From: Prinsepia uniflora
Taxonomy: Eukaryota; Streptophyta; Magnoliopsida; Rosales; Rosaceae
DNA: 64,000 nucleotides
Assembly (NCBI GenBank): GCA_032719365.1
Contig: CM064872.1
Location: forward strand, 72,108,752-72,172,751
Reading direction: 5' to 3'
The translations under genes were made by a program, and so were the position numbers. The notes below the pieces were generated by a model. It had not been told where the DNA came from. It saw only the letters and a program-made list of their open reading frames with translations, and made no database searches. This document shows, in pieces, positions 24,605-36,008 of this stretch (the stretch's first letter is position 1; the number at the start of each line of letters is the position of its first letter).

Positions 24605-24767
24605 TCAATGAATTAGAGGAACAGGATGAGAAGAGGGTGATGGGGCTTCTAGTAGTGCGTCAAAAGGCATCCCTGTCAACCTACAAACATCCTCAAGTTG
24701 TCCATTCTCTTTGTAATAAAACGTGTTGCTAAGATAACAATGCAGAACATAATGCTCAGGTTTGTAC
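24605..24767 (-). CDS. Candidate terminal exon of an unidentified minus-strand gene
   Basis: On the minus strand a splice-acceptor-like CTGTTCTAG ends at 24768. It is followed by an open frame with protein-like composition (YKPEHYVLHCYLSNT, then FYYKENGQLEDVCRLTGMPF) and a TGA stop at 24605-24607. I do not recognise the family. The upstream exons are not clear: 24840-25735 on the same strand contains a possible 5' region (pyrimidine-rich with CTTCTTCTCCGACG near 25640-25730) and an open frame at 25195-25479 without recognisable domains. It could be a small lineage-specific gene, a gene fragment or a pseudogene. Transcript evidence would decide. Confidence 0.3.
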
Positions 24768-24839
24768 CTAGAACAGGTTGGGATTGGATAATGTTTTAGG
24801 TTCAAGGTATTCCAAAGCAATAAATGGAGACAGAATTTT

Positions 24840-26222
24840 CTTAAGTGATGTCAAAATTGAAGATAAAAGATGAACCGATTACATAGGACAAATATTCCTT
24901 TTAATCTACCACTATTTTTGTATCATTTGAATTGATAAGTTTTCTTCGTGAAAGAAAAGCATTATTTGTTAATAGAATAGTACTCATTGGAATTGTGTGT
25001 GTCCTGAATGATTATTTAATACTTTAGTTGAAAATTGAAATATAATCATTCACTTGATCGCTTTTAATAAAAAAATTATCATTTGACGGAGAAAAAAAAA
25101 ACAATGACATGAAACAATTCAGTTTTTTTTATGAAGACTATATCGACTAATAATCAAGTTAATGACATGTTTAATCCCAAAACACAAGAGAGATTCACAA
25201 TTTTATACATTTCAAAAAGGGTTGAATCTCAATGCCAACTCTATATTCACGAAGCCCATCATTTCGAGTTAAAAGACTAAGAGATCCTATAGCCTTATTG
25301 ATTGTCACATTCAAATTGATTGAATTGAGCCTCAAGTAACAAAAAATCAAACTGCACACAACAATGATAAACATGTATATGAAATAATCCAATTTGCCAT
25401 ACACAATCCATCGGTGAACGATCCAATTCAATTTATATTCAGCTAACAAAATGATTCGATGATTAAAAGATGAGATCATATGGTGCGTCTAGGTCACATA
25501 GCACTAGGTCAAATCTACCAATTTTATTATTTTTCATAAGTTCATAACCCAAAAGTCATAGTTCAGAATCTCAATCCGATCGATTAAGTAATTGAACTAG
25601 ACAATCAGATGAAGAAGACTACGCAATTACGCTACTGACCTTCGTCGGAGAAGAAGCACCAACCGTAGAGCCAGGCAATCTGTGTGTGACCTTAGGGATC
25701 AGATTCAGAGCTGGATGTGAGCTGGAAATGGTTTTTGGAGCTTAAATACCCAAAGAAAAGGCGGGACGGGTTTGATTTCAAGGGAATGGCAGGACTTGTT
25801 TGTGGTGGTGGTGGTGACCGTCTATTTTATGTCCCTCATTGTAGAACCCAACTCTTGATTTGGGCTCAAGCCCATTACCAAAGATCTCCAAAGGAGACAA
25901 CATCAGGGACTGCCTTTTTCTTTTGGGTCGGATTAAACTTTCATTGGATTTTAGGCCCGTATGAAAACGTAAAAAAGTTTTTTTTTTTTTTTTTTAATGA
26001 TATGAAAATGCATTGGCTATACACTAAAAAAGAAAATACAAAGAACAAAATGGCGTAACATTTCATACTATTATTATAAAATACGCATAACAACAATATT
26101 TTTCAAATATAAACCACATTTCTCCAAAAACATACACACGTAACCGGCATTTTACAATTAATTTTCCATCCTGTAATTAGCTTTGCATTCCGCCATAACA
26201 CAGTCTTTTAGAATCTTTATTA
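24840..26222. other. Intergenic DNA, possibly including upstream parts of the minus-strand gene candidate
   Basis: A + strand ORF (25717-26058) runs into a long T tract (25978-25996) and has no family features. The 25195-25479 minus-strand ORF is hydrophobic in its middle but unrecognised. No other structure is supported. Confidence 0.4.
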
Positions 26223-26227
26223 TATAC

Positions 26228-26811
26228 TGTTGATTTATAAAATATACCAACAAGACTGTAAAAGCATGCACACTACCAAGATACAAGAACGTACGTGGTT
26301 CACTCAAATCGGGCTACGTCCACGGTGTTACCTCAGTCTCATTAATAATATAATGTTTGTACAAGTATAGAGGTTATGAGCCTTTGAGAGATAATAGTGT
26401 TTGTAGAGAGGAGGAAGAAAGAGTCCTCTTAAATGAGGGAGAAGACTCCCTATTTATAGGAGTTGTCTAGGGTTTGGTCATAGTTGTAGTATTTAAGCAT
26501 GGGTCTTATTGATGGGCCTTCAAGATGGGCTTGATGTCGTGACCCGACCCATCTAGCACGATATTGTCCTTTTTGGGCCCAGCCCTCACGGTTTTGTTCT
26601 CGAGAACTCACATGTAACTTCCCAGTAGGTCACCCATCAAAAGGTCACCTTTTGGATAGATGCGCGCCCACACATATAAGGCACTTCACCTATCCCTCCC
26701 CGAGCGATGTGGGATTGTTCACCGTTATTCCGAAGACACGAGTCTTACACTTGATGTATTCTCCCGAGTCTTCTGTACGGGCTTATTGCTTGGTCAAATG
26801 CAGTGTCAACA
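26228..26811 (+). mobile_element. 5' LTR of E1 (interrupted)
   Basis: It matches 57274-57631 along its length: GCATGCACAC, ACCAAGATACAAGAAC, TCGGG.TACGTCCA.GGTGTT, and AATAATATAATGTTTGTAC followed by AAGTATAGAGG. It is longer only because of the 215-bp insertion at 26535-26749. Confidence 0.75.
26535..26749 (-). mobile_element. Cassandra-like TRIM LTR lacking most of its 5S-rRNA core
   Basis: It runs from TGTCGTGACCC to ...GTCTTACA and is flanked by CTTGA on both sides (26530-26534, 26750-26754); the sister LTR at 57274-57631 lacks it. On the minus strand it carries hallmarks of Cassandra terminal-repeat elements: ATCGTGCTAGATGGGTCGGG, AAAACCGTGAGGGC, and GATGGGTGACCTACTGGGAA, which corresponds to the 3' end of 5S rRNA. 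Most of the 5S-derived region is missing between 26638 and about 26650, so internal promoter boxes A/IE/C are largely gone. Family assignment rests on remembered motifs and needs alignment. Confidence 0.6.
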
Positions 26812-28227
26812 AGTTCTCAAGTTCTTTACTAAGGTGGACTACCTTGGTTGGAGACTTTTAAATAAAGTGCACTAACCAAGCAACTCTTTTATTTTTATGT
26901 GCCGCTCCACTCGGTACACTATCATCAGTCCCCCAAGTCCTCGGTCGAGGTAGGATGTTGATGGGAAGACGTCTTTGTAGTTTGTTGGATGTCTCAGTGG
27001 ATTGATAGTGTAGTGATTGTGCTCTGGTAGTCCCCCTATGAGTATGACTTCGTGTATGAATCTGATTGCCTTGTGAATAATTCTTTGTTGTATATGTGGG
27101 TCAATGGGCATGTTAACTAAGCTGTAGCTTTGAAACTGGGCTCAGTAATGTTTTGAGTATAGACCGAGTGTTGAGTGTAAGCCGAGTGTGCCTGTACTCC
27201 GACTCGAATGTTCGAGTTGAGACCAAGTGTTGAGTAGCTCGATAGTGTGTTGAGCGAGTGTATACTCAGTAATGTGTTGAGCAGTTCGGTATGTGTGGAG
27301 CGAAGTGGGTGCTCGATAAGGTGTTGAGCGGCTCGGTATGTGTTGAGTTTAAATGGTTGCTCGGTAATGTGTTGAGCTGCTTGGTATGTGTTGAGTTTAA
27401 GTGGGTGCTCGGTAAGATGTTGAGCTGCTCGGTATGTATTGAGCTTAAATGGGTGCTCGGTAAGGTGTTGAGCTTAAGTGGGTGCTCGGTAATGTGTTGA
27501 GCTTCTCGGTATGTGTTAAGCATGTGTATGAGTTCATGTATGAGTGCATGTATGCCAGTATGTATGAGTTCATGTATGAGTGTTATGTATGCTTGACATG
27601 TATGGGTGCATGTATGAATTGCTTGTATGTTTACTATGTGTATAATGAGCAGAAGGATTTTTGGATTTGAAGTGTTACCCGGTTGTATCCAGGTGTAGCC
27701 TAATATGTGGCTTGGTGTGAGCAAATGAATGTGAATGGTAGACCCATGAACAAATGGATGCTGCTGGTAGACCCATGTGAATGTCGACCGGGCCCACTAG
27801 TTGGAAGCCCACAACGTTGGAGAATAGGGCGATGTGGTGGGTCATGCCGACCGATCAGGCTCAATGATACTGTCGATCAATAATCGAGTCATACCATAAT
27901 TCCCGAGACTAAAAAGTAAGTTTTTGATCTATAAATCCGTGGGATGTAAAATTTATTTGTGTTGTACAAATGAGGAGCAGTAATTGAGTAAATAGTGGCA
28001 TAATATTCATATTCAATGTGTGTGGGTACTGTGTGTATAGCATGAATTTAAGCATGCACAATTGCCTAATAGGATGTTATTAGGGCCTAAAAAGTAATTG
28101 TTACAATAAAGAGGGCAAAAATTAAGTACTGGGACTTGTATGCATGGCCAGCCCACATTAGAAGATATAGGCCTAAGTTTGACAACTTAAAAATGTGAGC
28201 CCAAATAAGTAGTAAATAAAATTGATC
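26812..28227 (+). mobile_element. Interior of E1, first segment, with a 48-bp minisatellite
   Basis: Non-coding. It includes the tandem repeat at 27215-27520 and an ATGTATGAGT-type repeat region at 27525-27650. The remainder (27660-28227) holds GTAGACCCATG direct repeats and no gene. Confidence 0.5.
27215..27520. repeat. 48-bp tandem repeat
   Basis: The unit begins TGCTCGGTAAGGTGTTGAGC and continues with a GCTCGGTATGTGTTGAG-like half. Successive GCTCG anchors fall at about 27311, 27359, 27407 and 27455 (48 bp each), then 27484, a 29-bp partial unit. Older, diverged units lie upstream. Each unit is itself built of two related TGTTGAG..CTCGGTA halves. Because 48 is a multiple of three, a minus-strand frame (27266-27724) stays open through it without being a gene. 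Confidence 0.85.
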
Positions 28228-31200
28228 TGTAACGACCCGTCCCGAATTCCGGGATTAGATTAGTGACTAATCATGATTAGTGAGGTTAACCGGTGATTAG
28301 TTGGGCGAAATCGGACGAACGATGCAAAATGACCGTTTTGCCCCTAGTCGTGGGTAAAACGTTGACTTTTGGTTCAGGCGGTCAAATGGACTTTGACCGA
28401 TGACCGTGACGTAGTTTGGGACGTCACGAGTTCATAGACAGGTGACACGTTTGACTCCGACATTCGAGGAAGAAGTTATGACGTTCGGAAGTTCAAGGGT
28501 AATTTGGTAATTTTGGTTAAAAGGGGCAAATAGTTGACTTTTGACTTGGGATGTCCGATGGCCAAGGGCCAAGGACCGTTACGTAGATCGGGACGATACA
28601 AATCCATAGACAGGCAGCACGCTGAAATCGAACTTCGAACGGGAAAGTTATGGGTCACGAAAGTTCGGTTTCACTATGCACGTATTTCGAGACGATGATG
28701 ACTTGGCTTAATCTGATTGTTCAGATATTTTGGGTGGGACCCATGGATGAGTGACAAGTGTCACTCATCCCATTGGTCAATATCCCTAAAAAAGGGATCT
28801 CACTAATTAAATATTATTATTTCTATTATTTTATAGTTAATCCAATTACCACTCAATCCTAGCCCTCCATCTAAACTTAATCTCTCAAATCCTCACCATT
28901 CATTAAATCCTCTCCTCTCTCATCTGATCAAATATCATTTCTTCTTCTTTGTTCTTCTTCAAACCCGCACCCCCCATATTTCTTCCTTTTCCATTTTCAT
29001 TCCCTCCATACAAACACAACAAACACCACCCGGTTTCCTCACCACCATAATCATCGTGTGAGCTCATGTGTGACCGTGAGAGAGTGGGATGATGAGGACA
29101 ATGAAGGGATGGACGGTGGCCACGGCGGGGAGGTCGAAATCGCGAGGTAAGTTTATTCAAATTTTGGAAATCGGGTTTTGATGATTTTCAACCGTGTCTG
29201 ATGTTTGGGACTTATTTCTAGGACTCAGGGGAGTCGAGTGGTGTCGGATTCGAGCATTGAAGTGGCCGGAGTCGACGGCAGAAACTGGTTGCAGGGGCCG
29301 TCGCCATGGCCGATCTTTGAAGGCCCATTTCGGTTGTTTTCTTATGTTATTAAGAGTGAAAAAGTTAGGAAATAGGATAAGGATGAGATTAGGATTAAAA
29401 TAGGAAAGAATGGATTAGAAATGGACCAGTTATGGCCTTGAACCTGTCAAAACCGGTTCGACCGGTCCAGTGCAGGCGAACCCGGTTCTGTCTCTTGGAG
29501 AAGACGATGAACAGTGGCGCGTGGGCTTTACGCGCAAGAGCCTTCCCTGGGCATGTGGGGCGCGTGTCCCATCTTTTGGGAATGTGTTCAACACGTGAAA
29601 TCTTCTATTCGATGTAACGAATATTTTGGGACTGGTTTCGTGTCGATCGGACACTATCTCGATAATGTTCTGGGCATCGGAAGGTTTCGGATCAGGATTA
29701 AAAATAGTTAAAAATTTCAGAAAATTACGGGGCTTTAGTGAGGGGTTATTTTAGTAGTTAGTAACCCTCTATTAATATTTGGACAGGTACGGGAGTCCCG
29801 ATGACGGTGATTGGCTAGGGAAAGCTGTATGGCACGCATATCGAGGCGGCAGTTCGGACGGTCTTTGAGTGGACCTTGTTTTCTAAATTGGTGCATGTAT
29901 AAATGTTTATTATATATTTTAATACATGTTTTGTGATTCCATGAGTGCATTTGGATGTGGTTACGTATTGGCACGTATTTCGAGGTTTCAGCCCAATACA
30001 GTGCCAATACGGATTTGTATTTTCTGTGTTATGTTCTATGAAATGGATTTGGATTTCCAAAAGGATAAACTTGGGTATGAGACCCATTTGGTTTTGTCTC
30101 GGGCATATGACGCTATTGATGACCTACGGGTCTGAATCGTGGTCGCGGCTAGTGCTATGTGCACTGCGACAGACGATTCGACGCTCTCCTCCGGATTGGG
30201 AAGTGTTCCTTCCGGAGAGGTCACGATGCACGATCTGTGGTCGGGCAGTCGATGGAGGCTCGAATTCGGAGTGCTGACGGTTCAGGATATCGATCGGTGG
30301 TGAGTGCACCATGATCTTGTGGTGGCCGCGTCGGTTGATTCGTTCACGGTGACATACCAGGATTAAGGGCGATCCTGGATGAATGGTTGCACGCATCACT
30401 ACGATCGGAGTCGTGACTGACCCTTAGATATCGGGCACGATTCCCAGCTGATGTCATATGTTCGGACACGAGACCCAGTTGTTTTACATTGATGATTTTG
30501 GGTCAGGGACCCTAGATGGATTTCCAAGTTCATGGCGGTTTATGGGAATCGGCATGAACCCTGGAAAGGTTATTGTGGTACATGACAGTTTATGGGAACC
30601 GGGCATGAACCCTTAAATGGATGTTATAGATCATGACGGTTCAGGGGGACCGGGCATGAATGTTTATGTTATGTATATATATATATGTATGTATGTATAT
30701 TCATATACCTTCCTTTACTTGTGTTATCTCCTCCAGGGAGGGTCGTTGGCCTGGGTGGACCCCGGAGTAGTCACGGAGCACCGATTGAGTGGAGTCACCC
30801 CCCAGTTGGGTTCTTTACTCTCAGGAAGGCATGGATCGTAACCTCAGGACGGGTCATTGGTTTACGGACATTGACCTTGGACTCTGAGAGACTTGGGTTT
30901 GAGACCCCGGGTAGCACGCACGTAGCTTTGGAAACCGTGACAGGATTGCTTGTGTGAATTATATGTATATATGACGTATATGATATATGGTTATGAGATA
31001 TGATATGTGATATGCACAGGTTTTGGGCAGTGGCCCGTCCGGTTGATTCTTTATGATTCTTTCATTATGATTTTGGGCTTAGTTCCCAGTTATGGTTCTT
31101 TCGGATAAACAATTTTCGAATGCATGCATGCTTTTTAGTGAAGGGTATAAAGGTCTTTTATAAATGTGTTTTACGAAACTTATTACTTTTTGTCCACTCA

Positions 31201-31408
31201 TAGTCTTTCTGTTTTTAATACCCTTCAGGTTGGATACGGTGCGAATTGTAGCAGAGACCGAGATATCACATACCTCCTCCTGATCCTAGAGTACTCTGAT
31301 AGCCCGAGAGGGCAAAGGTTGGAAATTTCCCTTGTCTGACACTCCGTGTCAGACGGGATCAGGGGCGTTCCTCGTTAATCTCAGGGGGATTGAGGACGGT
31401 TCGTGACA
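28228..31408 (+). mobile_element. Solo LTR (3.2 kb), TSD TGATC
   Basis: It starts TGTAACGACCCGTCCC and ends ...GGTTCGTGACA. TGATC lies on both sides (28223-28227, 31409-31413). There is no PBS after it and no PPT before it, so it is a solo LTR left by LTR-LTR recombination. It has a perfect 16-bp palindrome ACTAATCATGATTAGT (28266-28281), the TGACGT dyad (28407-28426), a perfect version of the 26-bp dyad (28745-28770) and the end hairpin CTGACACTCCGTGTCAG (31336-31352). Confidence 0.92.
28745..28770. promoter_or_regulatory. Perfect 26-bp dyad in the LTR
   Basis: Arms GGATGAGTGACA and TGTCACTCATCC (12 bp, perfect complement) are separated by AG. Versions with one or two changes occur at 4759-4784, 7697-7722, 35629-35654, 39390-39415 and 51187-51212, always about 500 bp from the LTR 5' end. 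It could be a protein-binding dyad or an RNA hairpin; the sequence alone does not decide. Confidence 0.5.
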
Positions 31409-31413
31409 TGATC

Positions 31414-32550
31414 TTTAGCCCATTTTAAGTAGTGAAGCCCAGATTTATTTTGATATTAGCCTAAGTAATTCTTTTTTTGTGCAAGTGGTTGAGTCCGCAT
31501 TAACTTGGCCTAATTTTTTTCTGTTGTTTTCAGCCCAAACAACTGTTGTGTAAAGAAAATGCAGCCCACTTGTACTTAGCTTTGAGCCCAAATTCTTTCC
31601 TATTATTTTCAGCCCAAATATGCAAAGTTTTAAGCGCAAAATGTTTTCTTTTGTTTTTGCAGCCCAAAACCATTTAGCCTCAAGTGTTTAAACCTAAGGA
31701 AAGTTGTAATGGGAGACTTGTAAATAAGAGAGAGAAAAAGAAAAACTTATCTTCCTCAATGGTTCTTTCGACAAAGAGGGCGAGGGTAGGCTGTCTGTGA
31801 AGGTGGACTACAGCAGGTTAGTTGAGTCGACTGAGTTTGGGGCTTCAATCGCCGTGGTTGGGACCTTGCCAGTTGGTGGGCTGCAGCGACGCCGAGCGAT
31901 ATATCATTATCAGAGACAAGCTCGTCGTTGGGCGCAGCTGGTCCGCGATTTTGGAAGAGCAGCGGGTCGGGTTGTCTACGATCTCGAGTTAGAGAGACAA
32001 GTCTAGGGCAACGTAGCGAAGAAGTTGAGGCGATAGTGAGCGGCTCGTTGAAGAATGTCTCGATTTTGGCGACGAGCCTGACGCCGACTGGTCGTTGGTG
32101 GGGTAGCCGTGAAGGCCTTGCCCATTTTCTGTTCTCCTTGGAGCACTGATGTAGGGCCGATGCAGGGGTCATCCGAGTTGCGTTATGGAAACTCGGTGGG
32201 CAACTAGGTGCGGACGACTGGTGTCGGTTGGGTTGGTCATGCGAGGGAAGCAGCCCCTAGCAGGAGCTTCTCGCCGTGGAGTTTGTCGGGCTTGGTGTCG
32301 ACAAGGGCGAGCTAGTCAGTGGGTTAAAGAAGACGTGAGCTGTGGACCCGTCGAATGAGAAATTGTCACCGAGAGGTGGGTTGTTTCGGGTCGACTGAGT
32401 CAGGGGCCCCAGCCACCGTGGCTGGATCCTTGCTAGTTTATGGGCAGCAGTGACACCGAGCAGTGGTCACCTGTTCTTCTTGCCCAGACCCCCTTGTCCT
32501 CTTCCCATTAGGGTGTCATTGATGGTGGCGACAAGTATGAACCTTCTATG
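31414..32550 (+). mobile_element. Interior of E1, second segment
   Basis: Non-coding with repeated CAGCCCAAA motifs (31530-31670). A more GC-rich part (31750-32500) has short ORFs in several frames (31756-32172 minus, 31797-32006 plus), none with recognised domains. GACTGAGTTTGGGGC and GTTGGTGGGCTGCAGC near 31830-31885 recur approximately at 32395-32450 (GACTGAGTCAGGGGC; GGGCAGCAGTGACACCGAGC), so the part is internally duplicated. Confidence 0.45.
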
Positions 32551-32770
32551 TGTAATGACTCGGAAATTCGAAAAAGGAAAATTTGGACAAAATAACGATT
32601 TTGCCCCTGGTCATAAGGGCCGAAAGTTAACTTTTTGATCGGAACACTTTTTGGACGTTCCGAAGAGACTGTTGAGTAGGTTTCGGGATGCTGAATCCGC
32701 AGATAGGCGGCATGCGTCAATCGGAGGTCGGATGTGAAAGTTACGGGTCTGTGAAGGTGAAGGGCATTTT

Positions 32771-34584
32771 TGTAACACCCCGGAAATTCGTAGATTGTAA
32801 TATTGTAAAATATTGAATAAAATGACACTTTTACCCCTGTGAATGGTTGGGTCAAATTGTAGACTTTTTGATTGGTGGGTCAAACGGATTTTGACCAATG
32901 GCCGTGACGTAGTTCGGGACGTCACGAGTCCATTGACAGGTGGCACGTCCAATTCGGACGAACAGGGGAGAAGTTGCGACGTTCGGAAGTTCAGAGGCAT
33001 TATCGTAATTTGGACGAAATAAGGGAAAAAGTTGACGTTTTGAAATACCGTGAATTTTCACACGACCCGAAGACCGTTGGATTCGTCTCGATGCCCTGAG
33101 TACAACGACAGGCGGCACGCGTGAAACGGACATCGGATGACCGAGTTACGGGTCACGGAAGTTGGAGGGCAGTTTGGTAATTATTGCACTGAGGGGCACT
33201 TTGGTCTTTTTCACCACGGGTTACTGTAGCAACCGTGGGGGACATTGGCTGCACCACCGTGTGTGGTGGTTTTGAGTATCCCCATTTGATTAATCAGTAG
33301 TGGGCTGGTTAGTGGGTATTGTTTATGTGGTTTGAGATATTGGGGGTGTGGATTGAGGTTGTTCAGAGCACGGGGAGACTTTAAAATTTGGTTATGGGCT
33401 CTGTGTGCGGGAAGCAGGTTTCAGTGAAGTCTAAGGGTGTCTCCCACGGGTGTTGGCCATTCTGATCGTTTAACCGAGTAGTGGAGGAGAAAAGGGTTCA
33501 TTTTGCATCAGTCTGAAGTTGAGGGATTGAGAGAGACGGGGAGAAAACCGTGAAGAACATTTTCGGGTTTTTGGGGGGAAAAATCTAAGTTTAATTTCTA
33601 CGGCCTATTGGACAAAACTAATCACTGATTGAGCCTTCTGGGAGCATTTGGAACTCGTCCATATCAGAATCGACGGCAACCAGCCACAGAGGAGCTGGGA
33701 CGGTGACTGCCGTGTGCAGAGGAAATCGCAGCGTTTGGACGGCTACTTCCAGGTAATGTATCGTTCAATTGATGGTTCCATTTTGTTAGTCTAGGTCCTC
33801 TTATGCTCCTGTATGAGTTAATTGGACAATGGAGCTAGTTTGGGGGAGTTCTGGGAATTGTCCCGTGTGGCTATTCGGGTTTGGATAGGACGGTTTATTG
33901 CTTGTCGAGGTGATTAGAGGACTCATAACTGTAATTGAATGATGATAGAACATGTTAGGATCAAGAATAAATGAAATTAAGTAGAAATGGAAGGTTAATC
34001 AATCGGGTCACACCGCGGGTTGAAGACCCAAATAACAGTGAATCGGGCAAGGACGACGACACTGTAGCAGCGCGTGACTTTCACGCGCAGCCACTTTGGG
34101 CGGCGCGTGAGGGCGCGTTGAGCACTATCTCAGTTCACGGTCAACATGACTTTTAATCCTCTCATCATTTTGAACATTTTCTGTGAAATAACCATGATGA
34201 TCTGAGATAGTGAGGAAGGTCAGTTTAGGGCCGGATGTCTCGGGAAGCGTGTTGGACGGCTTTCCAGAACCGGTTTCCATTTCGGACTTTTTGAGAGTAT
34301 ATTAAGGACCTATAATGACACTTGCATGTGATTTGAAATGACACGAAACTTACGTTAATCCCGGAGACAAGTTCGTGCGCGCATTATTCGCAGCGGGAAC
34401 GTTCTGTGAGTGGGCCCGTTTTTATAAACACTTGTATGCATAACCGTTTTAATTTCCTTATATCTATATGTGTGTGTGTGTGTGAATCAAAAAATGGATT
34501 TTGATTACCTCGATTTACGGTTGCGACACGTTTTACGGTGTTAGGCTTGAGACCCGTTTTACAGAAATTGAACACTGTTTTAGG

Positions 34585-34618
<34 letters not shown>

Positions 34619-35383
34619 TGTGGATATGGATGACTATCTCAGGAACTGCACTGTATAATCCACCGTATGATACTGTCTCCTCCGGATGTGGTACCCCGGA
34701 GCAGTCACGGTGCAGGATTGCTATGATTGGACGCCTGAGACGCTAGGCATCTGGGATGCCGTAACCGAACTGGGTTCGGAGTTTGGACTCGGGATTTGAG
34801 ACCCCAGGTGGCACGCGTAACCTTGGGACTGTGACCATTATTGGACGTCAGGGACGTCGGACATCTGGGATATCGTTATCGGAGTGTATAGTGCAGTAGA
34901 TGTGTTTATATTACATTTCTGGCTTAGTATAATGCTTGTGGTATATTATATGTATTTATGGTTTTTAAATGCTTGCATGCATGTTTGGAAAACGGAGGGG
35001 TAAATTGTATATTTTACTTATTAAACTGTTTTATAAACCTGAGTTTCGGCCCACTCACCTTTCATGTTTTGGTAACCCCTCTAGGTCGTGCAGCTGAGGT
35101 TGGTGATGACCCCGAGGCTGAGGCATAGATTTCGTACTGCGCACCTGAACCCCTGTCGGGTCAGATTACCCGCAGGATTTTTCTAGAGTCGTGCTCGGAT
35201 TTTATATTTTGGATTGTATCCCTTGTCTGACATCTGTAAAATTTGGTTTTTGTATGACTTTATATTTCGGACATTTATGCATTTAAGTTTTTAAGGTTAA
35301 AATTGGAATTTTGGTTCGGGTGTCAAACGGGAGCAGGGCACGTCCCCTTGTGGTCCCCGGTGGATCGAGGCGGGTCCCTGTCA
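32771..35383 (+). mobile_element. W: solo LTR inside Z, TSD ATTTT
   Basis: It runs from TGTAACACCCCGG to CGGGTCCCTGTCA, 2613 bp, with ATTTT at 32766-32770 and 35384-35388. It carries the TGACGT dyad at 32905-32924 and an 8-bp stem hairpin GCGCGTGA-CTT-TCACGCGC at 34070-34088. An (AT)n run lies at about 34588-34613, and a TG repeat near 34470. There is no coding sequence; the small ORFs at 33971-34156 and 34501-34746 are fortuitous. Confidence 0.9.
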
Positions 35384-35969
35384 ATTTTGGTAATTTTGAA
35401 AGGTAAGGGCAAAATGTTGACTTTTGACTCGTACAGTCAAACGAACTTTGGCCAATAACAGTGACGTAGTTCGGGACGTCACGAGTCCGTAGACAGGCGG
35501 CACGTCGAAATCGGACATCGAACGGGAAAGTTATGGTCACGAGATTGAAATCGATTAATCGAACGAACCGAGATTTCGATTAAAATATTATTTAAATAGT
35601 GAATAGTGGCAGTTGATTGTGGATGCTTGGATGAGTGACAAGTGCCACCCATCCCTTGTTTTGAGGCCTAAATTATGGTCCATGTTTCATAAGAAACGTC
35701 ATCATTATGCCTTATCATCTTTAATCATTCTCTATTATAATTAATTATCATTTTTTCACTCTTAATAACCCTTAGTCATCTTCTGTTTCCTTCAAACCGT
35801 GAACAACCAAAAGAAAACAGAGTGTGAGTGTGAGTCTTCCTCTCTTAGCCAATTTCCTTCCTCAGCTAACCTTGAGAGGAATTGTGAGGGAATTAGGTGC
35901 CTGAGTTTGAAAGGAAAACACGGGGACAGAGAGTGAATGTTGAAACCAGAAATCGAATTTTGGAACTTT

Positions 35970-36008
35970 GGGGGGGGGGGGGGGGGGGGCGGGGGGGGGG
36001 GGGGGGGG
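35970..36008 (+). repeat. Poly-G tract in Z
   Basis: About 38 G with a single C at 35990. Such a tract could fold into G-quadruplexes and is hard for polymerases and base callers, so its exact length is unreliable. Confidence 0.8.

Noticed and set aside
27215..27520. CRISPR array
   Set aside because: Eukaryotic sequence; units are contiguous without unique spacers, so it is a minisatellite.
27266..27724. 152-codon repetitive minus-strand ORF as a gene
   Set aside because: It is held open by a 48-bp tandem unit (a multiple of three), and there is no start context or domain. Kept only as a low-interest observation.
31756..32172. 138-codon minus-strand ORF in E1 interior
   Set aside because: It overlaps other frames of similar length on the + strand in a GC-richer, internally repeated stretch; no domain or conserved start.
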